A DNA stretch of 47,787 bases, taken from Nocardioides sp. (GTDB lineage: Bacteria; Actinomycetota; Actinomycetes; Propionibacteriales; Nocardioidaceae). The stretch's first letter is position 1. Every line of letters begins with the position of its first letter. Made by a program: the position numbers and the translations under genes. Location: the NCBI GenBank assembly GCA_002729525.1, contig PBYI01000027.1, forward strand, positions 30,507-78,293, written 5' to 3'. The notes under the pieces were generated by a model. The model ran no database searches, was not told where the DNA came from, and worked only from the letters and a program-made list of their open reading frames with translations. This document shows positions 1-8,744 of the stretch, piece by piece.

Positions 1-1
1 C

Positions 2-472
2 GGGTCCAGCGGCGACCTGTTCGATGGCGCCGGCGCCGACTCCATGGCCGCCGGCAAGCGGACACCCGGCATCGTCGCCTACGTCGTGGACGGTGACACG
101 GTCGAGGTCACCACTCCCCATGACCGGGACGTCCGAGTGCGGTTGCTCGGCATCAGCGCACCCGAGATCCCGCATCCGGGCAAGCCAGCGGAGTGCTACG
201 GCTCTGCGTCCACGCGATACCTCAGGCAGCTCCTGCCGGTCGGCACGCAGGTCACCCTCGTGAGCGACCCGACGCAGGACGACGTCGACAGCTACGCGCG
301 CTGGCTGCGCTACGTCGAGGAAGGTGGGCGCGACATCGGACGGGCGCAGATCCGGTCCGGTGCCGCCGCGGCCCGGGACAGCTCAGACCCCGTCTCGCGC
401 CACGCAGCGTACTTGCAGGTCGAAGACCAGGCCCGGGTACGCGGGGCGGGGATGTGGACGGCATGTCGCTGA
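2..472 (+). CDS. Thermonuclease-like (SNase fold) protein, 5' partial
   Basis: Staphylococcal-nuclease-like domain protein, expected to cleave nucleic acid phosphodiesters with Ca2+. The frame is open to the first base of the window, so the gene probably begins outside it; the ATG at 44 is only an internal candidate. Family landmarks are visible: a DGDTVEV strand near the start, then VRLLGISAPEI carrying the Arg and Glu expected at the active site, and a later YARWLRYV segment that supplies the second Arg. The domain runs to the stop, ending GMWTACR. Such nucleases are common cargo of actinobacterial mobile elements. Family assignment is confident; true start, signal peptide and role are unknown. 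Confidence 0.82.
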   Translation, partial: GSSGDLFDGAGADSMAAGKRTPGIVAYVVDGDTVEVTTPHDRDVRVRLLGISAPEIPHPGKPAECYGSASTRYLRQLLPVGTQVTLVSDPTQDDVDSYARWLRYVEEGGRDIGRAQIRSGAAAARDSSDPVSRHAAYLQVEDQARVRGAGMWTACR

Positions 473-863
473 CCAACACGCCTGGACTGATGGCCGCGTA
501 GGGGTTGCAAGCGGTATAGCGGGACTGTCCGGCCGGCGCACAGGATTGACGTCTGAGCGTCGTGGTGCTCTCGGAGGAGATCGACGGCGCCTGAGTGCAG
601 GTCGACGGGACCTGCGAGGGGATCGACCGCCGGTATAAGGAGGGTTCACCTCAGCGGCGCGGGTAGCAGGAACAAGACGACGAGGATGACCAACAGGAAG
701 TAGAAGAGCGGCACAAACACGATGAGGAACGCGCGGGCGGCTCGGTCGTCCGTCGCGGGCGCGCGCTCGGTGCGTCAGCGGAGCCATCCCATTACCAAAG
801 GTGGCGGAACAAACTGTTTACAGGTATGGTTATCTGTGCACGGAATGATTCAAGGGGGAAGCG
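473..863. other. Intergenic region upstream of the abiE pair
   Basis: No convincing gene in this 391-base stretch. On the minus strand, about 640-755, there is a short very hydrophobic reading frame (residues FLIVFVPLFYFLLV and on) ending in a stop, but it has no ATG, GTG or TTG ahead of the hydrophobic part. It may be a remnant of a membrane protein. The last 60 bases (about 805-850) are clearly AT-richer than the surroundings, with TTTACA at 817-822 and TTATCT at 830-835. This is the likely promoter and operator zone of the toxin-antitoxin pair, but the exact boxes cannot be fixed by eye. Confidence 0.4.
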
Positions 864-1421
864 ATGGAGACCCTGCACGCCAAGCATGCCGGAAGCCTCG
901 GCATGTCCCGCAGTGCGCTGTACCGCGCCATCCGGGCGGGCGAGTTCGACCGCATCGCCCGCGGGATCTACCGACCGGCCGACGCCCCGCCCGCCGACTT
1001 CGACTGGATCGAGGCCGCCACTCGACGACCGGAGGCAACGATCTGTCTGACCTCCGCGCTGGCCCACTACGACCTCACGGACGCCATCCCCGCCGCCTTG
1101 GACATCGCGATCCCGAGAGGGACACGGGCGCCCGCCACCACGTCGGCCATCGCCTGGCACCATTTCGCAGCCGAGACCTTCGAGCTCGGGCGCACCGAGA
1201 CCACGATCCCCGGCTCCGAGCTCACCATCGGCATCTACTCGCCGGCGCGCTGCATCGCGGATGCCTTCCGGCTGCGCGGGGACTTGGGCTACGAGATCGG
1301 CCGCGACGCTCTTCGCGAGTGGCTGCGCCAAGGCGGAAAGCCCGCCGAGCTCATGGCGATCGCTTCGAAGCTCCCGCGGTCCAAGAGTCCGATCCTGCAC
1401 GCATTGGAGCTGCTGTCGTGA
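864..1421 (+). CDS. AbiEi-family antitoxin / transcriptional regulator
   Basis: 185-residue AbiEi-like antitoxin of a type IV toxin-antitoxin system. The N-terminus is a winged-helix region (about residues 5-45: SRSALYRAIRAGEFDRIARGIYRP), followed by the domain typical of AbiEi (about 50-180). The motif YSPARCIADAFRLRGDLGYEIGRDALREW near residues 115-150 is characteristic, though I quote it only as a family resemblance. In the family this protein neutralises the partner nucleotidyltransferase and represses its own promoter by binding inverted repeats. A purine-rich ribosome site (AAGGGGGAAG) lies just before the ATG. The stop overlaps the partner's GTG start in GTGA, so the two are translationally coupled. 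Confidence 0.85.
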   Translation: METLHAKHAGSLGMSRSALYRAIRAGEFDRIARGIYRPADAPPADFDWIEAATRRPEATICLTSALAHYDLTDAIPAALDIAIPRGTRAPATTSAIAWHHFAAETFELGRTETTIPGSELTIGIYSPARCIADAFRLRGDLGYEIGRDALREWLRQGGKPAELMAIASKLPRSKSPILHALELLS

Positions 1422-2335
1422 GAGACGGCGATGAGGTCTTCCGCAAGATCCAACGGCAGGCCCGCTCCATCGCCGACACCGAAGGGCGGCCCGCCCCCAC
1501 CTCCGAGCTTCTGACGCGGCATGCACTCGAATCCTTCCTGGACCGGCTCACACAAACTGACCATGCCGACGACTTCGTGCTGAAGGGCGGCATCCTGCTC
1601 GGCGCCTACGACGTTCGGCGACCCACCAAGGACGTCGACGCCGAGGCGGTTAGCGCCGAGGTGTCCGCCGAGCACGTCGCCCAGGTCGTGCGCGACCTGT
1701 CGGAGGTCGACGCCGACGACGGCCTGCTCTTCGACCTCGGCTCGCTGAGCGTGCAGGAGATCCGTGAGCACGACGAATATCCGGGCCTGCGCGTCCGGGT
1801 GAAGGCCTGGCTCGGCACCCAGACCTGTCAGATCTCCTGGGACATCTCCACCGGTGACCCTATTGTCCCGTCGCCGCGGCGCGTGCGTGTCCCGCGCGTG
1901 ATGGGAGCAGACGTGGAGATGTGGGGGTACGCCCCCGAGACGATCATCGCCGAGAAGGGCGTCACGATCCTCGAACGAGGCATCACCAGTACCCGCTGGC
2001 GCGACTATGTCGACATCGTGCGACTGGCCGACACCCAGGAGCTGGACCCCGACGAACTACGCCGCTCCGCCGAAGCCGTTGCCCGCCATCGAGGCGTGGA
2101 TCTACAACCCATCGGGGACGCCGTCGACGGGTACGGGGCCGTCGGTCAGGCGAAGTGGGCGGCCTGGAGACGCAAGGAGAGGGTGGAAGGCATCAGCGAA
2201 GCGGACCTCGACGAGCAGATGGCCCACGTCGCGGCCGCGCTCGATCCGATCTTCGACAACGACCCCGCCCCGGCGTCCCAGGACCCGGCGCTCGCGCCGA
2301 TGGTACGGGTACTGCCACCACCGACCGCGACCTGA
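1418..2335 (+). CDS. AbiEii-type nucleotidyltransferase toxin
   Basis: 305-residue nucleotidyltransferase toxin partner of the AbiEi-like gene. It starts at the GTG overlapping the antitoxin stop; the reading frame is open far upstream but has no reason to start earlier. The NTase signature is visible near residues 50-75: KGGILLGAYDVRRPTKDVD, that is, a Lys/Gly-rich turn followed by D-x-D-type acidic residues. Downstream, EMWGYAPETIIAEKG and RWRDYVDI match the conserved second half of AbiEii proteins. In the family the toxin transfers nucleotides and is bacteriostatic, giving phage abortive infection or stabilising mobile elements. Here it probably maintains the element. The C-terminal about 20 residues are low-complexity, Pro/Ala-rich. 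Confidence 0.85.
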   Translation: MRDGDEVFRKIQRQARSIADTEGRPAPTSELLTRHALESFLDRLTQTDHADDFVLKGGILLGAYDVRRPTKDVDAEAVSAEVSAEHVAQVVRDLSEVDADDGLLFDLGSLSVQEIREHDEYPGLRVRVKAWLGTQTCQISWDISTGDPIVPSPRRVRVPRVMGADVEMWGYAPETIIAEKGVTILERGITSTRWRDYVDIVRLADTQELDPDELRRSAEAVARHRGVDLQPIGDAVDGYGAVGQAKWAAWRRKERVEGISEADLDEQMAHVAAALDPIFDNDPAPASQDPALAPMVRVLPPPTAT

Positions 2336-2740
2336 GGCGCAGCCGACGAACGACGGCCGATGAGGCCACGGACTGGCACAGCGAAGCCAGCACCCCAGAT
2401 CTCGTCCTTGAGCGCCTGCGTGTCGCAGGCTGAGCCATCACCCGCCGTGGGCACATCAGGGTTCCTGCACGTCGAGGACCACAGGTACTTGGGCAAGAGC
2501 TGACCATGCGGATCTTGCGACCTATCTGCGGGTGTTGCAGCTGAGCGTAAACCTCGCCGGAGGCACGTGGGCGCGCGGCTTGCTGACCGGCCTGCCTACG
2601 ACTGCACCGTCACGAGTCAACGGCGCTTCGCGTCGCTGCGCGACGGCCTCCGGCCGCCCTGGATTCGCGAGCCTCCGCGCCCTCGTGCTCGCAGGCCGAA
2701 GCCATCCCTGAGAGTCCGTCGGTCAGCAGCCAGCGCTCAG
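2336..2740. other. Convergent intergenic region, no gene seen
   Basis: 405 bases between the converging toxin gene and the last gene of the tad operon. The stretch from about 2615 to 2700 is rich in short CG-containing near-repeats (GCTTCGCGTCGCTGCGCGAC, then CTCCGGCCGCC). It could fold, but I see no clean stem followed by a T-run that would mark a terminator. Short reading frames here lack codon bias and resemblance to known proteins. Confidence 0.35.
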
Positions 2741-5700
2741 TTACCCGGTGGCACCCCACTCGCGCTGTTCCACGACGGCCTCCGAGCGCGGCGGCAGGTC
2801 CTCGTCGTACCGGTCGAGGACCTGCTCGCGGATGAGCTCGCCGGCGGCGTCACGACCGCTCTCGGCTTCGGTGGCCGCGGCCTCGTCGAGCCACGCGATG
2901 TCACTATGAGGGCTGGCCTTCCGGGCTGCGTCGCAGGCCACCCGGACCAGGTCGGTCCGGCCAGCGGTGACCGCCCGCGTCGCCAGGATGTGGGCCGCGT
3001 CATGGATGGCTCCCACCAGGATCTCGTCCCACCGCTGCTGCCCCGGCTTGAACAGCCACTTGAACCGGTGCTCGGTGGCCGCCTCGAACGGGGCACCAGT
3101 CACCAACGACAGCGCGGTCACCAGGTCCTCCTCGCAGCCGCCGTCACCACGGCGCTCGGCGCGGTGCTTGAGCCGAACGAACAAGTCCGCACTGTTGAGG
3201 ACCCCGCCGGTCCCCCGCACCAGCTCGTAGGTGGGGCTGCTGCCCCGCTGAGCGCCAGCGCTCATGCTTGCGTCCGGCAGCCAGTCGCTCCCGTCGGGCC
3301 GGGTGCCTAGCAGGAAGCGGGCGTTGGTGGCACGGTTCTGAACCGTCTTCTGCGTCTTCCATCCGCACGCTACGGCGGCACGCTCCCCGGTGACCCCTTG
3401 GTCTTGAACGGCCAGGTAGGCGATGAAGGAGACCGTGCCTCCCGCGTTGTCGATCGACGCGGGGTCGCCACCGTTGAGGGCGGTCACCGCGACCGGCCCG
3501 AGCAGGTGCACCTTGGGCCGCGGCGAAGACTCGTCGAACCAGTCAGCGACGTCTTGGTCCAGCGTCGGATCGAGTGCCGCGATTTCAGCGCGGACCTCCT
3601 CGGGAACACTCGGCGCGGCCGCGGCGAGGTCCTCGGCGGTCGTAGCCGCGGTGGCCAGGTAGACCTCGTCGGCATCGGGGAGCATCGAGGATGGGTCGTT
3701 GCCCGCTGTGCGGCGCGGCTCGGTGTACTCCTCCCGCAGCGACCCGTCGGCCCGGGCGTACTTGCCCAACGGCCCTTCGTCGGACTGGGCGGCCGGGACC
3801 GGCTGGTCCTCGAGGTTGCGGGTCGAGGCCATTAGCGCCGCCATGGCCTCCGCGTCGGATCTCGGCAGCGTGAAGGCCTTGACGCTGATGCCCCACATCG
3901 GCAGGAACGCCATCCCATCGCCGGTCAGCTCGACGGCCGGCGACTCCTCATCACCGTGCACGACCACGACCCGGGAGCGGTCCCGATCCTGGATGTCGGC
4001 GACGAACTCGCCCTCAGGGCGGGAGGACACCACGACCACCACCGGGTTGGTGCTGTCCAGCAGCAGCCCGTCTCGGCGACGAGTCAACACGTCAGCATCC
4101 AGGTTCTGCTCGACCTCGCCCATCTCACCGGTCAGCACCGCGGCCCGGGCCAGGGCGTCGCTGCGCTGGACCTGCCGCAGACGGGCGGGGTTGAGACCGA
4201 TCGTCTCGGCGCCGAAGTGGTCGGCCACCAGCACCTCACTGCCCTCCGACCATGCGTTGACCGCCAGCTCGGCCACCATGAACCGCGCCAGGTCAGCCAC
4301 CTGCTCGGGATCGCCGCCGATCCCGCACATGCCCAGCGTCTCCAGGTCAAGCAGCCAGGTACGACCGCCCTCGTCCTGCCCGATGCTCACCAGCGCCGGG
4401 TACGGGGCCGGCTGGCTCTCGAGGTCCTCCTCGAGGAAGGTCCAGCGCGGCAGCATCCAGGCGCGGGCGTCATCGGTCGCCGTCCAGCCCTCCGGCACCT
4501 CCCCGGGCGCGGGGTGGGTTAAGAGCAGCGTCAGGTCCTCATCGCCCAACACGGCGGCGCCCAGCTGGGGAAGCCGGCTGCCGGCCACCTTGCAGGCCCC
4601 GGCCACGTGCCGAAGCGCCCGGTCGAGGAACGCGACATCTTCCTGCGCCTCGGAGCCGTGCTCGATGATCGCCTGCTCCACCTCCACGAGCTCGTCGGGC
4701 GTCGAGGCAATCGTGCGACCGATCCTGCGGCGACGGAACTGGCGCCGCCGGTTGGCCGCCACCAGCCCCAGGGCTCCGACCGACAGACACGCGGCGGTGG
4801 CCAGCAGCGCCCGCAGGCCCGTGATCCCGCCCTCGTCGCTGGCCTCCTCCGCACCGTCGGCTGCGGCCGGCATCTGCTCCGTACTGCCCGGGGCCTCCTG
4901 AGCCGATTCCTGCGGCGGTGCGATCGGGATAGTCGGCTCCGCGGGCGTCTGCTGTTCGTCCTGCCCAGCCGCGTCGTCGGCTCCCGAGGATCCGTCGGCC
5001 CCCGTGTCGTCCCCCTGCTCGTCCTGGCCGCTGGTGGACTTGCCGGGCACGTGCTCGCGCTCTCGCTGCGGCGCCCGGTCCGTGCCCGGGTCGACGTCAC
5101 CAGTGCCCGGCAGAACGAGGACCTGCCCGGGGTGGATCAGGTCAGGGTCGCTGCCGATCACGTCCTTGTTGGCCTCGTACAGCGCCTGCCAGTTGTCGGA
5201 GGAACCAGTGGCCTCCTCGGTAATCCCGGTCAGCGTTTCACCAGGCGCGACGACGTGCTCGGACTCGGGGGCCTGGTCGCCGGGCAGGTTGGTCGCATCG
5301 GCGGGCAGCAGCAGCTCCCAGCCAGGCTCAATGCTGCGCGGGTTGTTGAAGGTGCGTCCCTCGGCCATGCCCCGCCCCTGGTTCAGGTCCGCGATCTCCT
5401 GCCAGCGGAACCCGTCGCCCAAGTGCTTCTCGGCCAGGCCCCACAAGGTGTCGCCCTTGTCGGTAACGATCCTCGGAGGGTCGGCCCGGTGGCCCTGGGT
5501 GGTGTCCGGGGCGGACGTGACCGGCGAGGCCGCGGGACTGGTCTGCGGGTTCACGGCCGGAGCCTCGTGCGCCACATGGGTGACAGGCAGCCGTGTGGCC
5601 GGGGCAGCCTCAGAGGTGGCTGTGTGCGAACCGAGCAGCGTCGTCGAGGTGACTCCGACCGCGAGCACGGTGTGGACCAGCACCCGGATGAACCTCTGCT

Positions 5701-5977
5701 GGCCACCGACCGCGATCGGCAGCATCGAGGCCCCCTCGGTCTCGTGGCGCAATGCGGGCGGGATCTCCCACAGGGTGCACAGCAGCAGCTGTGCCCACAC
5801 GAACCAGCCCACCAGCGAGACGATCCCGAGCACGGCCGAGTTGCTCATGAGCGACAGCTCGTTCAACCCCCCGTCGGGCCACGGGTTGCCCACAGCCGCG
5901 AGCAGCAGGGCAGGAAACCCGACGAGGAGGCCCAGCAGCAGTGCGAGGGCTCCGAGTCGCTTGACCAATCCCAGCAT
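2741..5977 (-). CDS. Membrane protein with LysM repeats and C-terminal BTAD-like domain, tad-associated
   Basis: 1078 residues, last gene of the tad operon, 25 bases after the previous stop and preceded by an AG-rich ribosome site. Layout: hydrophobic segments at about 5-30, 45-70 and 95-115; LysM-like domains at about 170-225 (starting IVTDKGDTLWGLAEKHLGD) and 241-290 (starting HVVAPGETLTGITEEATG); a long acidic/Pro linker at about 295-384; a further membrane span at about 386-409 followed by a basic stop-transfer patch (RRRQFRRRRIGR); a long soluble region; and from about 820 on a winged-helix plus BTAD-like (SARP-type) module. LysM binds peptidoglycan. The BTAD part resembles transcriptional activator domains but is tethered to the membrane here. 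It may anchor or sense pilus assembly at the wall; that is inference. Confidence 0.75.
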   Translation of the reverse strand: MLGLVKRLGALALLLGLLVGFPALLLAAVGNPWPDGGLNELSLMSNSAVLGIVSLVGWFVWAQLLLCTLWEIPPALRHETEGASMLPIAVGGQQRFIRVLVHTVLAVGVTSTTLLGSHTATSEAAPATRLPVTHVAHEAPAVNPQTSPAASPVTSAPDTTQGHRADPPRIVTDKGDTLWGLAEKHLGDGFRWQEIADLNQGRGMAEGRTFNNPRSIEPGWELLLPADATNLPGDQAPESEHVVAPGETLTGITEEATGSSDNWQALYEANKDVIGSDPDLIHPGQVLVLPGTGDVDPGTDRAPQREREHVPGKSTSGQDEQGDDTGADGSSGADDAAGQDEQQTPAEPTIPIAPPQESAQEAPGSTEQMPAAADGAEEASDEGGITGLRALLATAACLSVGALGLVAANRRRQFRRRRIGRTIASTPDELVEVEQAIIEHGSEAQEDVAFLDRALRHVAGACKVAGSRLPQLGAAVLGDEDLTLLLTHPAPGEVPEGWTATDDARAWMLPRWTFLEEDLESQPAPYPALVSIGQDEGGRTWLLDLETLGMCGIGGDPEQVADLARFMVAELAVNAWSEGSEVLVADHFGAETIGLNPARLRQVQRSDALARAAVLTGEMGEVEQNLDADVLTRRRDGLLLDSTNPVVVVVSSRPEGEFVADIQDRDRSRVVVVHGDEESPAVELTGDGMAFLPMWGISVKAFTLPRSDAEAMAALMASTRNLEDQPVPAAQSDEGPLGKYARADGSLREEYTEPRRTAGNDPSSMLPDADEVYLATAATTAEDLAAAAPSVPEEVRAEIAALDPTLDQDVADWFDESSPRPKVHLLGPVAVTALNGGDPASIDNAGGTVSFIAYLAVQDQGVTGERAAVACGWKTQKTVQNRATNARFLLGTRPDGSDWLPDASMSAGAQRGSSPTYELVRGTGGVLNSADLFVRLKHRAERRGDGGCEEDLVTALSLVTGAPFEAATEHRFKWLFKPGQQRWDEILVGAIHDAAHILATRAVTAGRTDLVRVACDAARKASPHSDIAWLDEAAATEAESGRDAAGELIREQVLDRYDEDLPPRSEAVVEQREWGATG

Positions 5978-6002
5978 GATGTTTCTTCTCTCTCCCGGGA
6001 AC

Positions 6003-6428
6003 CTAGTTCGGGCCCGTGATGGACGTTGCGGTGCCGGTCTCGTCGACCGGGAAGCTTGTGAAGCCGAGGACGTTGAGGAACGCGTTGTCCGATTTACCGG
6101 TCACCCTCACCGTGACGTCGAGGCCGTCGATGTTCACGGTGCCGCTCCAGCCGGCCTGCTGCAGGATCTGGTTGGCGCGGGCCGTCGCGGTCGCCTGGTT
6201 GATTCCTTCGGTGCCGTCACGGACGCCGCGCATCTCGTCGGCGGCCGCACGAGCGGCCTGCTCCGCGGCGCGGTGGGCCGCGATCCGCTGATTCATGGCG
6301 TTGCCGCCGTCATAGACCAGGCCAAGCAGCACCAGGAACACCCCCGAGGCCATGAGGATCGTCCACGTAGAGACCACACCCCGCTCATCGCGCCGACGCC
6401 GCAGCCGTCGGATCAGCCGCGAAATCAT
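6003..6428 (-). CDS. TadE/TadG-like minor pilin
   Basis: 141-residue pilin-like protein. A basic N-terminus (RRLRRRR) is followed by DERG, then one hydrophobic segment (about 20-42), then a short periplasm-side domain with a small pseudopilin-like helix (HRAAEQAARAAADEMRG). DERG is shared with the three pilin-like genes upstream and is the likely prepilin cleavage site. After the Gly the fifth residue is Trp instead of the usual Glu, as sometimes seen in TadG-like proteins. The start overlaps the preceding stop by four bases (ATGA). It probably forms part of the pilus tip or assembly complex. Confidence 0.75.
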   Translation of the reverse strand: MISRLIRRLRRRRDERGVVSTWTILMASGVFLVLLGLVYDGGNAMNQRIAAHRAAEQAARAAADEMRGVRDGTEGINQATATARANQILQQAGWSGTVNIDGLDVTVRVTGKSDNAFLNVLGFTSFPVDETGTATSITGPN

Positions 6429-7141
6429 GGGAGCCGCCGGTACTGCTCGATGGGGACCACGGCCGTGCTGGTGAAGTCCTTGGCGCCAGGCAGGCCGAAC
6501 CCGACGACGTCGCTCAGGTTCGCGTGGCAGGTGACCTCGACCCTCACGTGGCCCGAGGTGCGGAAGTCGGTTCCCGCGAACGACACGGTCAAGCGGGTGC
6601 AGGCCTTGCCCCGATCTGCCAGCGCATCCTCCGCAGCGTCGCGGCCGGCGATCTGTCCGGCATCGAAGTTCGATTCCAGGGATGCTGCCCGCGCGGCCGC
6701 GTAGGCAGCGTCATCAACCTGGCTGTTCGAGTCGACGATCCGGCCGCCGCCGACGACGACGGTGATGAAGCCGACCAGCACGGTCGTCATCGCCAGCAGC
6801 TCGACGGCAGCGTAGCCGCGCTCGTCCCGGGGTGCGCGAAGACGCCCTCGCCAGGAACGGCCGTGGCGCGGGTAGCGGTGGCGGGAGGAACGGAGCGACT
6901 GGACCACGACCCACGGCGAGGCAAGGTTCCTGTCACGTCCGACGCGCCAAGACCCATCTGTCTGGCGGGTGACGCTCTCCCCGCCGATCTTCAGCGGCTC
7001 GTCGTCGGGCGTCAGCTCCTGGAGGGCCGCCATCAGGTCCGGATGCTGGGCTGCGAGCACTTCATCGCCGCCGGGGCCGTCGTGGCTGAAGGAATCGATG
7101 GCGTCTCGCCAGTCTGCTGTCGCGCTCGTCGGCCGGGTCAT
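6425..7141 (-). CDS. TadE-like minor pilin with N-terminal extension
   Basis: 238 residues. The start was chosen because ATG overlaps the stop of the previous gene in ATGA. The pilin part begins at about residue 105 with PRDERGYAAVELLAM: a basic patch, cleavage Gly, then Glu at +5 and a transmembrane helix. The first about 100 residues are hydrophilic (a WRDAIDSF start, a GDEVLAAQHPDLMAALQELTPD helix) and are not part of the usual TadE fold. If cleavage occurs after DERG, a cytoplasmic peptide of about 110 residues would be released, far longer than normal leader peptides. Alternatively translation starts internally, but the operon overlap argues against that. Confidence 0.75.
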   Translation of the reverse strand: MTRPTSATADWRDAIDSFSHDGPGGDEVLAAQHPDLMAALQELTPDDEPLKIGGESVTRQTDGSWRVGRDRNLASPWVVVQSLRSSRHRYPRHGRSWRGRLRAPRDERGYAAVELLAMTTVLVGFITVVVGGGRIVDSNSQVDDAAYAAARAASLESNFDAGQIAGRDAAEDALADRGKACTRLTVSFAGTDFRTSGHVRVEVTCHANLSDVVGFGLPGAKDFTSTAVVPIEQYRRLP

Positions 7142-7551
7142 TCTGCGAACCTCTCCCTTGGCACGGTGGCAGTGGCGGAGACCCGCTTGGTGAAGCCGGG
7201 CAAGAGAGTCATCACCTCGCCGGAGACGGTGACGGTGACCTCGGTCGCCCCCACCTTGATCTTGACGCTGGTGTTGGACAGGTCGCTGCCGGAGTCGGCC
7301 AGGTATTCGTTGGCGGTCTGCCTGCTTGCGTCTTCGGTGCCTTCCCAGGAGGCGGCGTCGACCGCTGCCTCACGGGCCGCGGCGTGCACGATCCGGTCGT
7401 TGTACAGCTGCACCGACCACTGCACCAGCATCAGGAAGATCAGCATCACCAGCGGCATGACGACCACGAACTCCGGGGCCGCGATGCCGCGCTCGTCGCG
7501 GCGGCGCGGCAGCAGGCCCCACAGGGGCCGGAGGCGCTTCGGGATGGTCAT
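7138..7551 (-). CDS. TadE-like minor pilin
   Basis: 137 residues. The N-terminus PKRLRPLWGLLPRRRDERG is followed by IAAPEFVVVMPLVMLIFLML, so Glu sits at +5 after the predicted cleavage Gly and a single transmembrane helix spans about 24-45. Next is the amphipathic helix typical of TadE proteins (LYNDRIVHAAAREAAVDAA) and a beta-rich C-terminal domain. Members of the family are processed by prepilin peptidase and act in Flp pilus assembly. The gene lies 50 bases after the Flp pilin gene and overlaps the next gene by four bases. Confidence 0.82.
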   Translation of the reverse strand: MTIPKRLRPLWGLLPRRRDERGIAAPEFVVVMPLVMLIFLMLVQWSVQLYNDRIVHAAAREAAVDAASWEGTEDASRQTANEYLADSGSDLSNTSVKIKVGATEVTVTVSGEVMTLLPGFTKRVSATATVPRERFAE

Positions 7552-7601
7552 GGCTGGTCTTCTCGTTCGGCGGTGTCCAGTAGCAGGGTGGCTTTGCGGC
7601 C

Positions 7602-7799
7602 CTACTTGCCGTTGAGCTCGTTGCCCTTGTTGGTGACGAAGGTGCGCACCGCGATGATCGCCAGCGCCGCGATCGCCAGGATGCCGAGCAGCAGCACCAG
7701 GTACTCCGGTGCCGAGGCTCCGCGCTCGTCTCGCTGGGCGACCTTCCAGCGGGAGCGCCAGTACTCGAGCACCATCTGCAGTTGGGTGAACTCGTTCAT
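7602..7799 (-). CDS. Flp-type major pilin
   Basis: 65-residue pilin, the probable structural subunit. A leader of about 26 residues ends in DERG, followed by ASAPEYLVLLLGILAIAALA: Glu at +5 and Tyr at +6, the hallmark pair of Flp pilins, then one hydrophobic helix and a very short polar tail ending in NELNGK. The size after processing (about 39 residues) is typical of Flp pilins. A ribosome site (AAGAAGGGAACC) precedes the ATG. It lies between tadC and the minor pilins in the same operon. No prepilin peptidase gene is present in this window to process it. Confidence 0.85.
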   Translation of the reverse strand: MNEFTQLQMVLEYWRSRWKVAQRDERGASAPEYLVLLLGILAIAALAIIAVRTFVTNKGNELNGK

Positions 7800-7835
7800 G
7801 AGGTGGTTCCCTTCTTCAAGGTGTGAACGTTTGGG

Positions 7836-8744
7836 TTAGGCGGTGAACAGGAACAGGACGCGGGCGAGGATCACGTAGGCGGCGGCCACCAGCGCCATGA
7901 CCATCAGGTTGTTGCGCATCGCGTCGGTGGACTTGTTCGCGCGGGCGTGGGCATCGGCGAGGCGGGCATCGCGCATCGACTGGGCGCGGGCGATGAGGGT
8001 GTTGCGGATGCTGGAGCCCTCGTCCTGAGCCAGGTTCAGCGATGCCCGCAGATCGAGGAGCTCGACGACGCCGAATCGCTCACCGACCTCGCCCAGTGCC
8101 TCCCACGGGGTCATGCCGTTGGGTCGGGCGTTGTCGATCGCGTCGTAGAGGGCGTGGAAGGCCCAGCCGGTGCCGATCTGCGCGACGGTGGGCAGCGCGT
8201 CGGCGTGGCTGCGGCCGCCCTCCATCGACATCACGACCAGGTCGAGGAAGTCTGACAGCGCGTCGCACAGTTCGGCGCGTCGCTTCGCAGCGTTCTCCCG
8301 TAGTTCCCTGACCTCGCCGATCACCGCGACAACGGCACCCACGAGACCCAGTGCGGGAGCAGCAAGCATCGGAATCCCGAGGCCGGCGGCGTTGCCCAGC
8401 AGGACCAGGGCGATAGGGCCGAGCAGTCCGATCAGGAACCACACCAGCAACTTGGCCAGCCACTCCTCCATCGGCTGACCCGTGACCGCGAGGTCACGCT
8501 CGTAGGTCTGCATGTCGTCGGGTCGGCGCGTTCGCAGATTCTCGGCGAACCACTCCGCGGCCCGCTTCGACCAGGTCTGGTCCTCGGGGGCGATGTCCAA
8601 CCGGGCGCGGCGGCCGGCCCGGGCGCGTGCCCGCTCCCACCGTGCCGCCTGGTCGGCCAGCGGCGGCGCGGCGGGGGACGCCAGCCGGTACAGCCGCAGC
8701 AGCCCCACGCCCGCCACCGCCGAAACGACCAGCATCGGAATCAC
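7836..8744 (-). CDS. tadC: TadC, inner-membrane platform protein
   Basis: 302 residues from a GTG that overlaps the tadB stop (GTGA); the frame is open upstream but that part has no TadC resemblance. TadC, together with TadB, forms the inner-membrane platform of the type II secretion F fold that the TadA ATPase acts upon. Visible: a hydrophobic N-terminal segment, two central transmembrane helices (LVWFLIGLLGPIALVLLGN and the IPMLAAPALGLVGAVVAVI region), the conserved cytoplasmic block ALSDFLDLVVMSMEGGRS with the later GERFGVVELLDLRASLNLA, and a C-terminal transmembrane helix. Confidence 0.85.
   Translation of the reverse strand: MIPMLVVSAVAGVGLLRLYRLASPAAPPLADQAARWERARARAGRRARLDIAPEDQTWSKRAAEWFAENLRTRRPDDMQTYERDLAVTGQPMEEWLAKLLVWFLIGLLGPIALVLLGNAAGLGIPMLAAPALGLVGAVVAVIGEVRELRENAAKRRAELCDALSDFLDLVVMSMEGGRSHADALPTVAQIGTGWAFHALYDAIDNARPNGMTPWEALGEVGERFGVVELLDLRASLNLAQDEGSSIRNTLIARAQSMRDARLADAHARANKSTDAMRNNLMVMALVAAAYVILARVLFLFTA

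Noticed and set aside
640..755. Small hydrophobic minus-strand frame
   Set aside because: No start codon before the hydrophobic part and a stop just upstream; probably a remnant, not an expressed gene.
722..1417. Long open frame upstream of the AbiEii start
   Set aside because: It runs in the wrong frame through AbiEi and has Arg/Pro/His-rich composition typical of shadow frames in GC-rich DNA.
6087..6093. GTCCGAT on the plus strand inside a tad gene
   Set aside because: No second box occurs 20 bases downstream, and it lies within coding sequence. Chance match.
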